Origin: JACZSB01 sp965372015
GTDB lineage: Bacteria > Fidelibacterota > Marinisomatia > SCGC-AAA003-L08 > TS1B11
DNA: 29,328 nt
NCBI GenBank assembly: GCA_965372015.1
Contig: CBDVAP010000023.1
Location: forward strand, 1-29,328
Direction of reading: 5' to 3'
In this document: one piece after another, positions 22,164 to 29,328 of the stretch
How the letters are laid out: each line of letters starts with the position of its first letter
Numbering within the stretch: position 1 is the stretch's first letter
Made by a program: the position numbers and the translations under genes
Notes under the pieces: generated by a model
The model's input: the letters and a program-made list of their open reading frames with translations, nothing else
Database searches by the model: none
Told to the model about the DNA's origin: nothing

Positions 22164-24008
22164 ATGGCCACGTACTCAACTATCACTGAGATGTTTCTTA
22201 ATACCACCGACCGGCATGCCGATACCTACCTGTATTACAACGCCAACAAAAGTGGTATGTGGGAGGGACTGCGCGGCAAGGATATCAGGCACACAGTGGA
22301 GGACCTGAGCTATGCCCTGGTGTCACTGGGCCTGAAGAAAGGTGTCCAGGGGGCGATCATTGCCTGCAATGGGCCCCGGTGGGCCATGGCGGACTACGCG
22401 ATCTTATGCACCGGCGCCGCCACGGTAGCAATCTATCCCACCCTGATCCCCAAGCAGGTGGCCTACATCTTGAACCATAGTGAATCCCGGCTGGTTTTCG
22501 CCGAAAATGCCGAACAGGCCGCCAAAGTGATGGAAATCTGGGACGACTGTCCCAACTTGAAAACCCTGATCGTGATGGACGACTCCCGGATTACCGGGGC
22601 GGACCTGGATAAAAAGGACCGCCAGGCATTCACCTTCTTCGACCTGTTGGAAGCGGGCCAAACCTATGGCACGGAGCAGGGCCTGGATTTTGAGAAAATG
22701 TGCCGGACTCCCAAACCCGACGATCTGCTGACCCTGATCTACACTTCCGGCACCACCGGCGAGCCCAAAGGTGTGATGCTGTCGCACAATAACATGGTCA
22801 CCAACATCAGGGACACTCTGACCTGTGTTCAAATCAATGCCGACGACACTCTGCTTTCCTTCCTGCCGCTATGCCACTCTTTCGAGCGGATGGGCGGCCA
22901 TTTCCTGACCTTCAGCCAGGGGGCCACGGTCTATTATGCCGAGAGCATAGAGAAGGTGGCGGAAAACATGCAGACTACGCATCCGACAGTGCTGATCGGA
23001 GCGCCGCGATTCTACGAGAAGGTCTATAACCGGGTGATTGAAAAAGTCAGCAAGGACCCGGCCCTGCGGCAGAAGATTTTCTGGTGGGCGCTGGCACAAG
23101 GCAAACAGGTGCTGGAGCTACGCATGGCCGGCCAGCAGCCCAAGGGCTTTTTGACTATCAAGTATAAGGTGGCGGAAAAGCTGGTCTTCACCAAATTGAA
23201 GGCCCGGGTTGGGGGTCGAATCCGGTTCTTCGTATCCGGTTCTGCGCCCCTCTCCGCCGAAATTGCGGAGTTCTTTGCCATGATGGGTATGGTGATCCTG
23301 GAGGGTTATGGCCTGACTGAGACCACACCGGTGATAACCGTAAATAAGCTCGAGCAATTCAAGTTCGGCAAGGTAGGGGTGCCCATTCCCCACGTGGAAG
23401 TAAAGATAGCCGATGATGGCGAGGTGCTGGTGCGGGGGCCAAACGTAATGCTGGGCTACTTCAAGGATCCCGAGGCTACCAAAGAAGCTATCGACGACGA
23501 CGGCTGGCTGTACACCGGTGATATCGGCGCCCTGGATGAGGACGGCTTCCTGAAGATCACAGATCGAAAGAAGTTTATTCTGGTTACTTCGGGGGGCAAG
23601 AATGTGGCGCCCGCGCCCTTGGAAAACTCAATGGTTACCAGCCCATTCATCGAACAGGTGGTGGTGATCGGCGACAAGCGCAATTTCATCTCCGCCCTGG
23701 TGGTGCCCAGTTTTGAGAGACTCAAATCCTTTGCTGAGGAACAAGGTCTGGCAGCCCGCTCACCGGTCGAATTGATTAAGGAAGATAAAGTGATCGCGGC
23801 TGTTGAGCAGGAAGTGGCCAAGGCAATGGAAGCGTTCTCGCGCTACGAGCAGGTGCGTAAAATCACCCTGCTGCCCCGTGAGCTGACTATCGATGATGGT
23901 GAGATCACACCCACTTTAAAGGTGAAACGGAACGTAGTATTCGACCATTTTGCCCAGGAGATCGAGGCTATGTATGCCGGAGCCCTGGCCCAGCCTGACC
24001 GCGCCTGA
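22164..24008 (+). CDS. Long-chain fatty acid-CoA ligase (AMP-forming, FadD15/ACSL type)
   Basis: The enzyme activates fatty acids to acyl-CoA through an acyl-AMP intermediate. Core motifs are the P-loop YTSGTTGEPKGVMLSHNNM (from Y193), the GYGLTETTPV block (381-390), GWLYTGDIGALDEDGFLKI with the hinge DRKKFILVTSGGKNVAP, and the C-terminal KVKRNVVFDHF holding the catalytic Lys region. Length 614 aa fits the long-chain subfamily. AAGGAG 5 nt before ATG 22164 decides the start over an upstream TTG. The next gene, purM, begins directly after the stop codon, so translation is coupled. Supply of acyl-CoA for phospholipids or beta-oxidation is the likely role. Confidence 0.93.
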   Translation: MATYSTITEMFLNTTDRHADTYLYYNANKSGMWEGLRGKDIRHTVEDLSYALVSLGLKKGVQGAIIACNGPRWAMADYAILCTGAATVAIYPTLIPKQVAYILNHSESRLVFAENAEQAAKVMEIWDDCPNLKTLIVMDDSRITGADLDKKDRQAFTFFDLLEAGQTYGTEQGLDFEKMCRTPKPDDLLTLIYTSGTTGEPKGVMLSHNNMVTNIRDTLTCVQINADDTLLSFLPLCHSFERMGGHFLTFSQGATVYYAESIEKVAENMQTTHPTVLIGAPRFYEKVYNRVIEKVSKDPALRQKIFWWALAQGKQVLELRMAGQQPKGFLTIKYKVAEKLVFTKLKARVGGRIRFFVSGSAPLSAEIAEFFAMMGMVILEGYGLTETTPVITVNKLEQFKFGKVGVPIPHVEVKIADDGEVLVRGPNVMLGYFKDPEATKEAIDDDGWLYTGDIGALDEDGFLKITDRKKFILVTSGGKNVAPAPLENSMVTSPFIEQVVVIGDKRNFISALVVPSFERLKSFAEEQGLAARSPVELIKEDKVIAAVEQEVAKAMEAFSRYEQVRKITLLPRELTIDDGEITPTLKVKRNVVFDHFAQEIEAMYAGALAQPDRA

Positions 24009-25022
24009 ATGGGGATGACAACCGGTCCCGGCCTGAGCTACCAGGCTGCTGGTGTGGATATCAGCGCCGGTGAAGAAGCGGTCGAGCGCATCAAAGTGTA
24101 CGCCCGCAATACCCAGGGCCCCCAAGTGCTGGTCAACCTGGGCGGTTTTGGCGGACTGTACGAGTTTCCCAGCAGCGATTATCAACACCCGGTCCTGGTT
24201 TCCAGCACCGATGGGGTAGGTACCAAGCTCAGGGTAGCCTTCCTGGCCGGGCGACACGACACGATTGGTCAGGACCTGGTAAACCACTGCGTCAACGACA
24301 TCCTCACCACCGGCGCCCGGCCTCTGTTTTTCCTGGATTACTACGCCTGCGGTAAGCTCGATCCCGCGGTTCTCGAGGAGGTTGTGCGCGGTATGGCGGC
24401 AGCCTGTGGGGAAAATGACTGTGCCCTGATCGGGGGCGAGACGGCGGAGATGCCCGGTTTCTACCAGCCGGGTGAATACGATATCTGCGGGACTATCGTG
24501 GGGGTGGTTGAAAAGGAAGCGCTGCTCACCGGGCGGGGGGTGCAGGCCGGCAATTTACTGGTAGGCCTGGCATCAAGCGGGCTGCACACCAACGGATATT
24601 CCCTGGCTCGTGAGGCTCTGCTGCGGGAATGGACCGTGGATACCAGGTTGCCCGAGCTGGGCGACACCGTGGGGAACGCCCTGCTGGCAATCCACCGCTC
24701 CTATCTGAAGATCACCTGGCCCCTGCTTGATAAGCCCTGGCTGCGAGGTTGCGGCCATATCACCGGCGGCGGCCTGGAAGGCAACTTGCGCCGATTGCTT
24801 TCCTCCGGCCGCCGCCTGGCCATCGACTGGGAGGCCTGGGAATGGCCGCCGATATTCCAGCTGATCCAACAGGCCGGAAAGGTTGAAACCGCCGACATGC
24901 GCCGCACCTTCAACCTGGGTATCGGCTGGGTGCTGGTGATTGCCCCGGAGGGATGGGCGGACCTGCAAGCATATCTTCAGGGTGAGGGAGAGGCATATAA
25001 AATCATCGGTGAAGTGCGATGA
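24009..25022 (+). CDS. purM: Phosphoribosylformylglycinamidine cyclo-ligase (AIR synthetase)
   Basis: PurM converts FGAM to AIR in purine biosynthesis using ATP. Family landmarks are SYQAAGVDISAGEEAVERIK, SSTDGVGTKLRVAFLAGRHD (ATP-binding), DLVNHCVNDILTTGARPLFF, LIGGETAEMPGFYQPGEYD, GLASSGLHTNGYSLAR and HITGGGLEGNLRR. Length 337 aa is normal. The ATG follows the acyl-CoA ligase TGA without spacing; ATG two codons later is an alternative start. Its own stop overlaps the gpsA start as ATGA. Other pur genes are not in the window. Confidence 0.96.
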   Translation: MGMTTGPGLSYQAAGVDISAGEEAVERIKVYARNTQGPQVLVNLGGFGGLYEFPSSDYQHPVLVSSTDGVGTKLRVAFLAGRHDTIGQDLVNHCVNDILTTGARPLFFLDYYACGKLDPAVLEEVVRGMAAACGENDCALIGGETAEMPGFYQPGEYDICGTIVGVVEKEALLTGRGVQAGNLLVGLASSGLHTNGYSLAREALLREWTVDTRLPELGDTVGNALLAIHRSYLKITWPLLDKPWLRGCGHITGGGLEGNLRRLLSSGRRLAIDWEAWEWPPIFQLIQQAGKVETADMRRTFNLGIGWVLVIAPEGWADLQAYLQGEGEAYKIIGEVR

Positions 25023-26023
25023 CGCCGGTGCGCTTTTGCGTACTGGGAGCCGGCAGTTGGGGCGCCGTCATGGCCGCTCACCTGCACCAGTCCGGCCACC
25101 CGACGACTTGTTGGCATTTTATCGAAAAAGAAGCCCGCGAGTTCGAAAGTACCCGTAAACATCCCTTCCTGGATGGCTTCGAGTTTCCACCCGGGCTGCG
25201 CATTACCTCCAATGTCCACGAGGCTCTCGATAACGGGGATATTGTGGTGGTGGCGGTGCCTTCCCAGGTGGTCCGCAGTGTGATGGAGCAGACCGCTGCC
25301 TTGATCGGCGATCGCCCGGTGATGAACCTGAGCAAAGGGATCGAGCAGGGCACCCTGATGCGCATGTCGGAGGTGATTCTAGACACAACAAAAGTGCCGC
25401 CTGAGCGTATGGCGACAGTTTACGGCCCCAGCCACGCTGAGGAGGTCATGCAGCAGCTGCCAACTACCCTGGTGGCCGCCAGCGAAAACCTGGATTATGC
25501 CCAACGGCTGCAGGAGCTACTCAGCACCGAGCGCTTGCGGGTTTACACTAACCGGGACATTATCGGAGTGGAGCTGGGCGGGAGCGTAAAGAACGTGATT
25601 GCCATTGCCGCCGGCATTTGCGCGGGGATCGGCTACGGTGACAATACGTTGGCCGCCTTGGTAACGCGCGGTTTGGCGGAAATCACCCGCCTGGGCCTGG
25701 CGCTGGGCGCCGAGCGCCATACCTTCGCGGGGCTGGCGGGTATCGGGGACCTGGTAGTAACCGCCTATAGCCGTCACAGCCGTAACCGTTACCTGGGTCT
25801 GGAGATCGGTAAGGGCCGAAAAGTGAAGGATATCCTCGACGAAATGGAGATGGTGGCCGAAGGGCTTTATACCTCCCAATCGGTCATGGGGCTGGCTGAG
25901 AAATATGAGGTGGGCATGCCCATTTGCAAGGAGGTCTATCGGGTGCTATTTGAAGACAAAGATCCGCGGCAAGCCATCACTGATCTCATGACCCGCGACC
26001 TCCGGGATGAGACCACTACCTAA
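25019..26023 (+). CDS. gpsA: Glycerol-3-phosphate dehydrogenase [NAD(P)+]
   Basis: GpsA reduces dihydroxyacetone phosphate to sn-glycerol 3-phosphate, the backbone of phospholipids. The Rossmann motif GAGSWG is at residues 10-15, followed by VAVPSQVVRSVM, NLSKGIEQGT, YGPSHAEEV, the catalytic-lysine block GGSVKNVIAIAAG (about residue 190) and GIGDLVVTAYSRHSRNRYLG. Length 334 aa is normal. It overlaps purM by ATGA and the following metallopeptidase by 17 nt. The common partner plsY is not adjacent; instead the acyl-CoA ligase two genes upstream may supply the acyl half of phospholipid synthesis. Confidence 0.96.
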   Translation: MTPVRFCVLGAGSWGAVMAAHLHQSGHPTTCWHFIEKEAREFESTRKHPFLDGFEFPPGLRITSNVHEALDNGDIVVVAVPSQVVRSVMEQTAALIGDRPVMNLSKGIEQGTLMRMSEVILDTTKVPPERMATVYGPSHAEEVMQQLPTTLVAASENLDYAQRLQELLSTERLRVYTNRDIIGVELGGSVKNVIAIAAGICAGIGYGDNTLAALVTRGLAEITRLGLALGAERHTFAGLAGIGDLVVTAYSRHSRNRYLGLEIGKGRKVKDILDEMEMVAEGLYTSQSVMGLAEKYEVGMPICKEVYRVLFEDKDPRQAITDLMTRDLRDETTT

Positions 26024-28136
26024 GGCCGCCTACGCCCTCGTTAGCGCCGGCAGCCTCCTCCTGGGCCAGGGGCTCCATCCTTTGTGTGGTTTACCGCACA
26101 TCACCGCAATTCCGGTGGAGGCGCCCGTCACCCTGCTCAAAGCCCCGGCCCAAGCCCCGGGCGACCGCACGTTCAAGGTCCGCAAGGATATCTTCTCGGC
26201 CCAGGCGGAACTTATTCCAATACAGTTCGATTCATTGTATTCTGGCCCGGGATTCAGGGTCTATGCCGAGACGGCGGAAGTAGAGGCCGGCCGGGTTGAC
26301 GCCCAGACGCTGGCTAACCTGGTGTCCGCCTTCGTAGATGAGGGGCGGCCCGGCTCCATCGATCCTAGCCTGGGGATCAAGGCCCTGGCTGAGCAGATCT
26401 TCGGCCCGCCCACCGATATCGACGGAAACGGCCAGGTCTTCATCCTGCTGATGGACGTGCGGGATGATTGGGATTCCACCTCCTCCACCAGCTTTATCGC
26501 CGGCTATTTTGACCCGTTGGACCAGGGCAACGGGGGCAACTTCGCCGATATTATTTATTTGGATACCAATCCGGGCGCCACTCATACCCTGCTCATACTT
26601 GAGGCGCTGGCCCATGAATATCAGCACCTGATCCACTATGGCCGGGATGCCGATGAGGAAACCTGGGTCAACGAGGGGCTGAGCGAGCTGTCCCCGGTGC
26701 TGATGGGACTGCCCCATAGGGAATACTCATATTATCTGGCGGATACCAATGTGCCAATGGAGACATTCGACGGCGAACTGGCCGATTACGCCCGCACCGG
26801 CCTGTTCTTCTTGTATTCCTGGGTGCAGCTGGGGACCGGCTTCATCCAGGACTTGATTGGGAATCGAGCAAACGGCTGGCCGGCTTTTCAGGGGGAGCTA
26901 TATGACTATTCCGACTACTCGATTGATGAATTCACCTATAACTGGCATGTGGCGAATTTTATAGATGGGAGCGGGATATATGGCTATGGAAGTCGGTTTT
27001 CCATACCTATACCGGCCATGCACGAGACAATCGTCTCGTTCCCACAGGATGACGCTGGCCTTTCGGTGGCCCTGCTGGGGGCTCGCTGGACCATGATCAC
27101 AGGCGGCCGGGACCTGTATCTCAAAGCCGGCGGGATCGGGTTCGGGCAGGGGGTGGAACTGACCCTGATCCGTGGTGACGACAGCAGCTTGGTCGCTGCG
27201 CCCCTGATGGCCCTGACCCAGACCGGTTGGCTGGACAGCACTTTTGGTGTCGATTACCAGGCCCTGTTCATATTGGCAACGGTTCCATTCTCTTTCAACT
27301 CCAGCGCCAAATATGACCTTTACGTCTCCGCCACCGGGGGTGTGGAGGAAGTGGTACTGTCATACGATGACTCGGAGATCCCCGACCAGCCCAAATTCCT
27401 GCAACTGGGAAACGGTTCGGCCTCCGGGGAAGCCGTCATCGAGTTTACCATCACCGGGGTGGGCGGTGAGCTGGCCAACGTGCAGTTTGTCCCGGCCTCC
27501 AGTGAATCACTGTGGGTTGAGCTGTATGTCGGCAGCAGCTTTATGCAGCAGCGTATCTATAAAGGTGGGGTTACCGCGCCCTTAGCCGCTACCCTGGTTA
27601 CGCACTGGTTACCAAAGGACTTGGTGGTGGCCCAGGGTGAAACCGTTTACGTCTTGCTTGGCAGCCTGGGGAATGGATTGGCCTACAACCCCGACATTGC
27701 GCCCATACGCAGTTATCTGCGGTTACCGGGGAGCACCGGCTTTAATCTCCTGAACCGGTATTCGGTGGACGGTGAGACACTCAGCGGCAACTGGACCATC
27801 CGGCTAACCTATCACCGGGACGGGGCCGGAATGACGGTCGAGGAGATACCACCGGGCGTAGGGCATTTCTATCCTAACCCGTTTATGGCCGGCGCCGGTT
27901 CCGGCGGTCTGGTGGCGTTGCCCATATTCAGTCCCGGCCGGCAGGTGGAGCTGACTATCTTCGATCTGTTGGGCCGTCGGGTTTACCGGCATCCCGGACG
28001 GCCGGATGATGACCATGAACCGTTGCTGTGGAATGGGTTCACCGACAGTGGGCGGCCGGCCCCCAGCGGTGTCTACCTGGCCCGGTTGCGGATCGGGAAC
28101 ACCAGGGTAACCAGGAAACTGGTGCTGCTGCGTTAG
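26007..28136 (+). CDS. Secreted zinc metallopeptidase (M30 hyicolysin-like) with type IX-style C-terminal sorting domain
   Basis: After a signal peptide (KAAYALVSAGSLLLGQ) and a pro-region, the catalytic site HEYQH is at 203-207 with WVNEGLSEL (E223) as the probable third zinc ligand, a gluzincin arrangement HExxH-x15-E as in family M30. An Asp/Asn-rich segment before it (DIDGNGQVFILLMD) could bind calcium. Central domains are strand-rich. The last 85 residues (HFYPNPF, LTIFDLLGRRVYR, LLWNGFTDSGRPAPSGVYLA, KLVLLR) form a FlgD-like/Por sorting domain, implying passage through a type IX system. Its start lies within the gpsA end, so it is probably read from the same message, odd company for housekeeping genes. 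Peptidase activity is inferred from the motif. Confidence 0.85.
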   Translation: MRPLPKAAYALVSAGSLLLGQGLHPLCGLPHITAIPVEAPVTLLKAPAQAPGDRTFKVRKDIFSAQAELIPIQFDSLYSGPGFRVYAETAEVEAGRVDAQTLANLVSAFVDEGRPGSIDPSLGIKALAEQIFGPPTDIDGNGQVFILLMDVRDDWDSTSSTSFIAGYFDPLDQGNGGNFADIIYLDTNPGATHTLLILEALAHEYQHLIHYGRDADEETWVNEGLSELSPVLMGLPHREYSYYLADTNVPMETFDGELADYARTGLFFLYSWVQLGTGFIQDLIGNRANGWPAFQGELYDYSDYSIDEFTYNWHVANFIDGSGIYGYGSRFSIPIPAMHETIVSFPQDDAGLSVALLGARWTMITGGRDLYLKAGGIGFGQGVELTLIRGDDSSLVAAPLMALTQTGWLDSTFGVDYQALFILATVPFSFNSSAKYDLYVSATGGVEEVVLSYDDSEIPDQPKFLQLGNGSASGEAVIEFTITGVGGELANVQFVPASSESLWVELYVGSSFMQQRIYKGGVTAPLAATLVTHWLPKDLVVAQGETVYVLLGSLGNGLAYNPDIAPIRSYLRLPGSTGFNLLNRYSVDGETLSGNWTIRLTYHRDGAGMTVEEIPPGVGHFYPNPFMAGAGSGGLVALPIFSPGRQVELTIFDLLGRRVYRHPGRPDDDHEPLLWNGFTDSGRPAPSGVYLARLRIGNTRVTRKLVLLR

Positions 28137-28194
28137 GCCCGCGCAGGCCGCTACCCTTTCCTGGGGCCCATAAATCACCTAATTTCCACCTGAC

Positions 28195-28268
28195 GCCCTT
28201 GTAGCTCAGCTGGATAGAGCATCTGCCTCCTAAGCAGAGGGTCGTGGGTTCGAATCCCGCCAAGGGTA
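28195..28268 (+). tRNA. tRNA-Arg (anticodon CCT)
   Basis: The cloverleaf is complete: acceptor GCCCTTG/CAAGGGT with a G-U first pair, D-arm GCTC-AGCTGGATA-GAGC, anticodon arm TCTGC-CTCCTAA-GCAGA, and T-arm GTGGG-TTCGAAT-CCCGC, with discriminator A. The loop CTCCTAA puts CCT as the anticodon, reading AGG. CCA is not encoded. It lies 58 nt after the metallopeptidase stop. Confidence 0.96.
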
Positions 28269-28453
28269 CACACTTTCCCATTGAGCAGCACAACGATGCG
28301 ACCGTCGGCAATCGCGGGATGTCAAGCCGCTCCAGGATTATTATTACTCCGTTGGAGCAACGTTCCAGGTTAATACGGTAAGAAATAGCAAAGCCACAGC
28401 AAATGACCCAGGTGGCATCGCCGGTTTCGCCTAGATTCGCAAGAACTTAAAGA

Positions 28454-29104
28454 TCATTCGCCCCGGCTCTGGAGTTGGAAAGTAATTGGGATGGCAACCC
28501 ATACTGCCACTTCAACATCTCGTTGTTTGGCTGGCCTGAAACGAGTCTTCCTGACCGCATCGACGGCAGCTTCGTTCATACCGGTCTGCGGTATCCCTTT
28601 CAGGATTTCCGTTTGAGTTACCCGGCCGGTGATATCAATGAAAGCCTGGACGATAATCGTGCCCTCAACACCCGCCTCGCGGGCCATATCCGGATAAATC
28701 AGGTTCTTCAAGAGGGCATCGTATCCACCGATTGGTTCGGGAGGCTCTTCGTACAGGATGAATCGCACATGAGACTGTTTGTCAAGGATGGGTGGCGGCG
28801 CACCCCAGCCAGCGAAATTATCGAGATCGGTCTCTTCTATAGTCACATCTTCAGCATAATCAAGGTCATCAGATATCACTGGTATCAATGGCCGGCTGGG
28901 TGGCGGAGGCGCGATGAACTGTTCGGTCGCGGGAATGTCAAAACTCTCTACAACCTCCGTAAAAGAGTGCCGTGTCCTCAAGCCTTCGTTCATAAAGCGC
29001 GGATACATGTAGGCACCCAAGACTGCTAATAAAACCACCGCCAGAAGGATTTTTTTGATTCGCAAGGGATATGACTCCATCAGGTTATCTTTTATAATTT
29101 TCAT
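28454..29104 (-). CDS. TonB family energy transducer, 216 aa
   Basis: TonB passes proton-motive energy from ExbB/ExbD to outer-membrane receptors. A cytoplasmic N-terminus (MKIIKDNLMESYPLRIKK) precedes one membrane segment (ILLAVVLLAVLGAYM), then a periplasmic linker with IAPPPPSRPLIPVISDD and acidic residues, typical of FCB-group TonB, and a C-terminal TonB domain (LIYPDMAREAGVEGTIIVQA, FIDITGRVTQTEILKGI, AAVDAVRKTRFRPAKQRDVE). GGAGG about 10 nt upstream supports ATG 29104; ATG 29140 has no such site. Receptors and exbBD are not in the window, so it may be a general TonB. Confidence 0.92.
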   Translation of the reverse strand: MKIIKDNLMESYPLRIKKILLAVVLLAVLGAYMYPRFMNEGLRTRHSFTEVVESFDIPATEQFIAPPPPSRPLIPVISDDLDYAEDVTIEETDLDNFAGWGAPPPILDKQSHVRFILYEEPPEPIGGYDALLKNLIYPDMAREAGVEGTIIVQAFIDITGRVTQTEILKGIPQTGMNEAAVDAVRKTRFRPAKQRDVEVAVWVAIPITFQLQSRGE

Positions 29105-29328
29105 GGTCCCAATTCCTCCATTGCCAAGTTCAACATCCATTAATTAGATGGCTTCAACACCGATTTGGTTACAAGCGCTCAGTAATCCGGTTTCTCAGCA
29201 ATTGAAAGAAGATCAGTTACGCGCTTTCACCAGTGTGTTCCAGTGGTTTGCCAATCACAAGTGAGATAATACAAGCGGTGTGATCTCCGTCACTTGCCTT
29301 GCACCCCGGCCATGCTTACCTTTACATG

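Noticed and set aside
28039..28311. Minus-strand frame across the tRNA (PLAGFEPTTLCLGG)
   Set aside because: This is the familiar antisense translation of a tRNA gene, not a protein.

Overview
The window looks like a contig fragment from an uncultured bacterium of the FCB group, most like Candidatus Marinimicrobia/Calditrichota/KSB1-type lineages. This is an inference from four traits: a type IX-style C-terminal sorting domain on a secreted metallopeptidase, a short TonB with a PPPP-RP-IP linker, many FCB-style lipoproteins and barrel proteins, and AGGAG-type ribosome binding sites. The coding DNA is GC-rich, with a few visibly AT-richer islands. No phage, IS element or CRISPR array is seen.

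Layout. 2-2321 (+): the 3' end of a CoA-acylating aldehyde dehydrogenase with a Pro-rich linker and an amphipathic C-terminal helix resembling a microcompartment encapsulation peptide, then a run of small unknown genes (a 52-aa ORF, a charged coiled-coil protein, a membrane-anchored coiled-coil protein and a lipoprotein). 2440-6400 (-): a small secreted protein, an M19 membrane dipeptidase and a GH10-like lipoprotein. 6454-7011 (+): mobA. 7178-11447 (-): DUF72 protein, a Cys-rich lipoprotein, and three paralogues of an unrecognised secreted domain (W-x-PC...C...W-x-PG...WW-x-L) with a SAM methyltransferase lying among them. 11586-16684 (-): a lexA-imuB-dnaE2 SOS mutagenesis cassette without imuA. 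16979-20371 (+): an AT-rich lipoprotein, an outer-membrane barrel protein and a hemerythrin-like protein. 20393-21907 (-): a CsgG-like protein with a barrel-like C-terminus. 22164-28136 (+): four tightly coupled genes (long-chain acyl-CoA ligase, purM, gpsA, type IX-sorted metallopeptidase), then tRNA-Arg(CCT). 28454-29104 (-): TonB.

How genes work together. LexA is predicted to repress itself and imuB through a direct-repeat operator upstream of lexA. ImuB lacks the Y-family catalytic acids but keeps a beta-clamp motif (QLPLF), so it fits the role of adaptor for DnaE2, the polymerase of translesion mutagenesis. The acyl-CoA ligase and GpsA supply phospholipid precursors and are translationally linked to purM. 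TonB, the barrel protein, CsgG-like protein and lipoproteins are envelope functions.

Most unusual signals: (1) a 32-nt GC-rich hairpin repeat found both between imuB and dnaE2 and, nearly identical, inside the dnaE2 reading frame, where it is tandemly duplicated in frame and encodes a Gly-rich insert; (2) the three-member WW/PC domain family; (3) the possible encapsulation peptide on the aldehyde dehydrogenase; (4) several perfect palindromes at promoters, one of which engulfs the mobA start codon.
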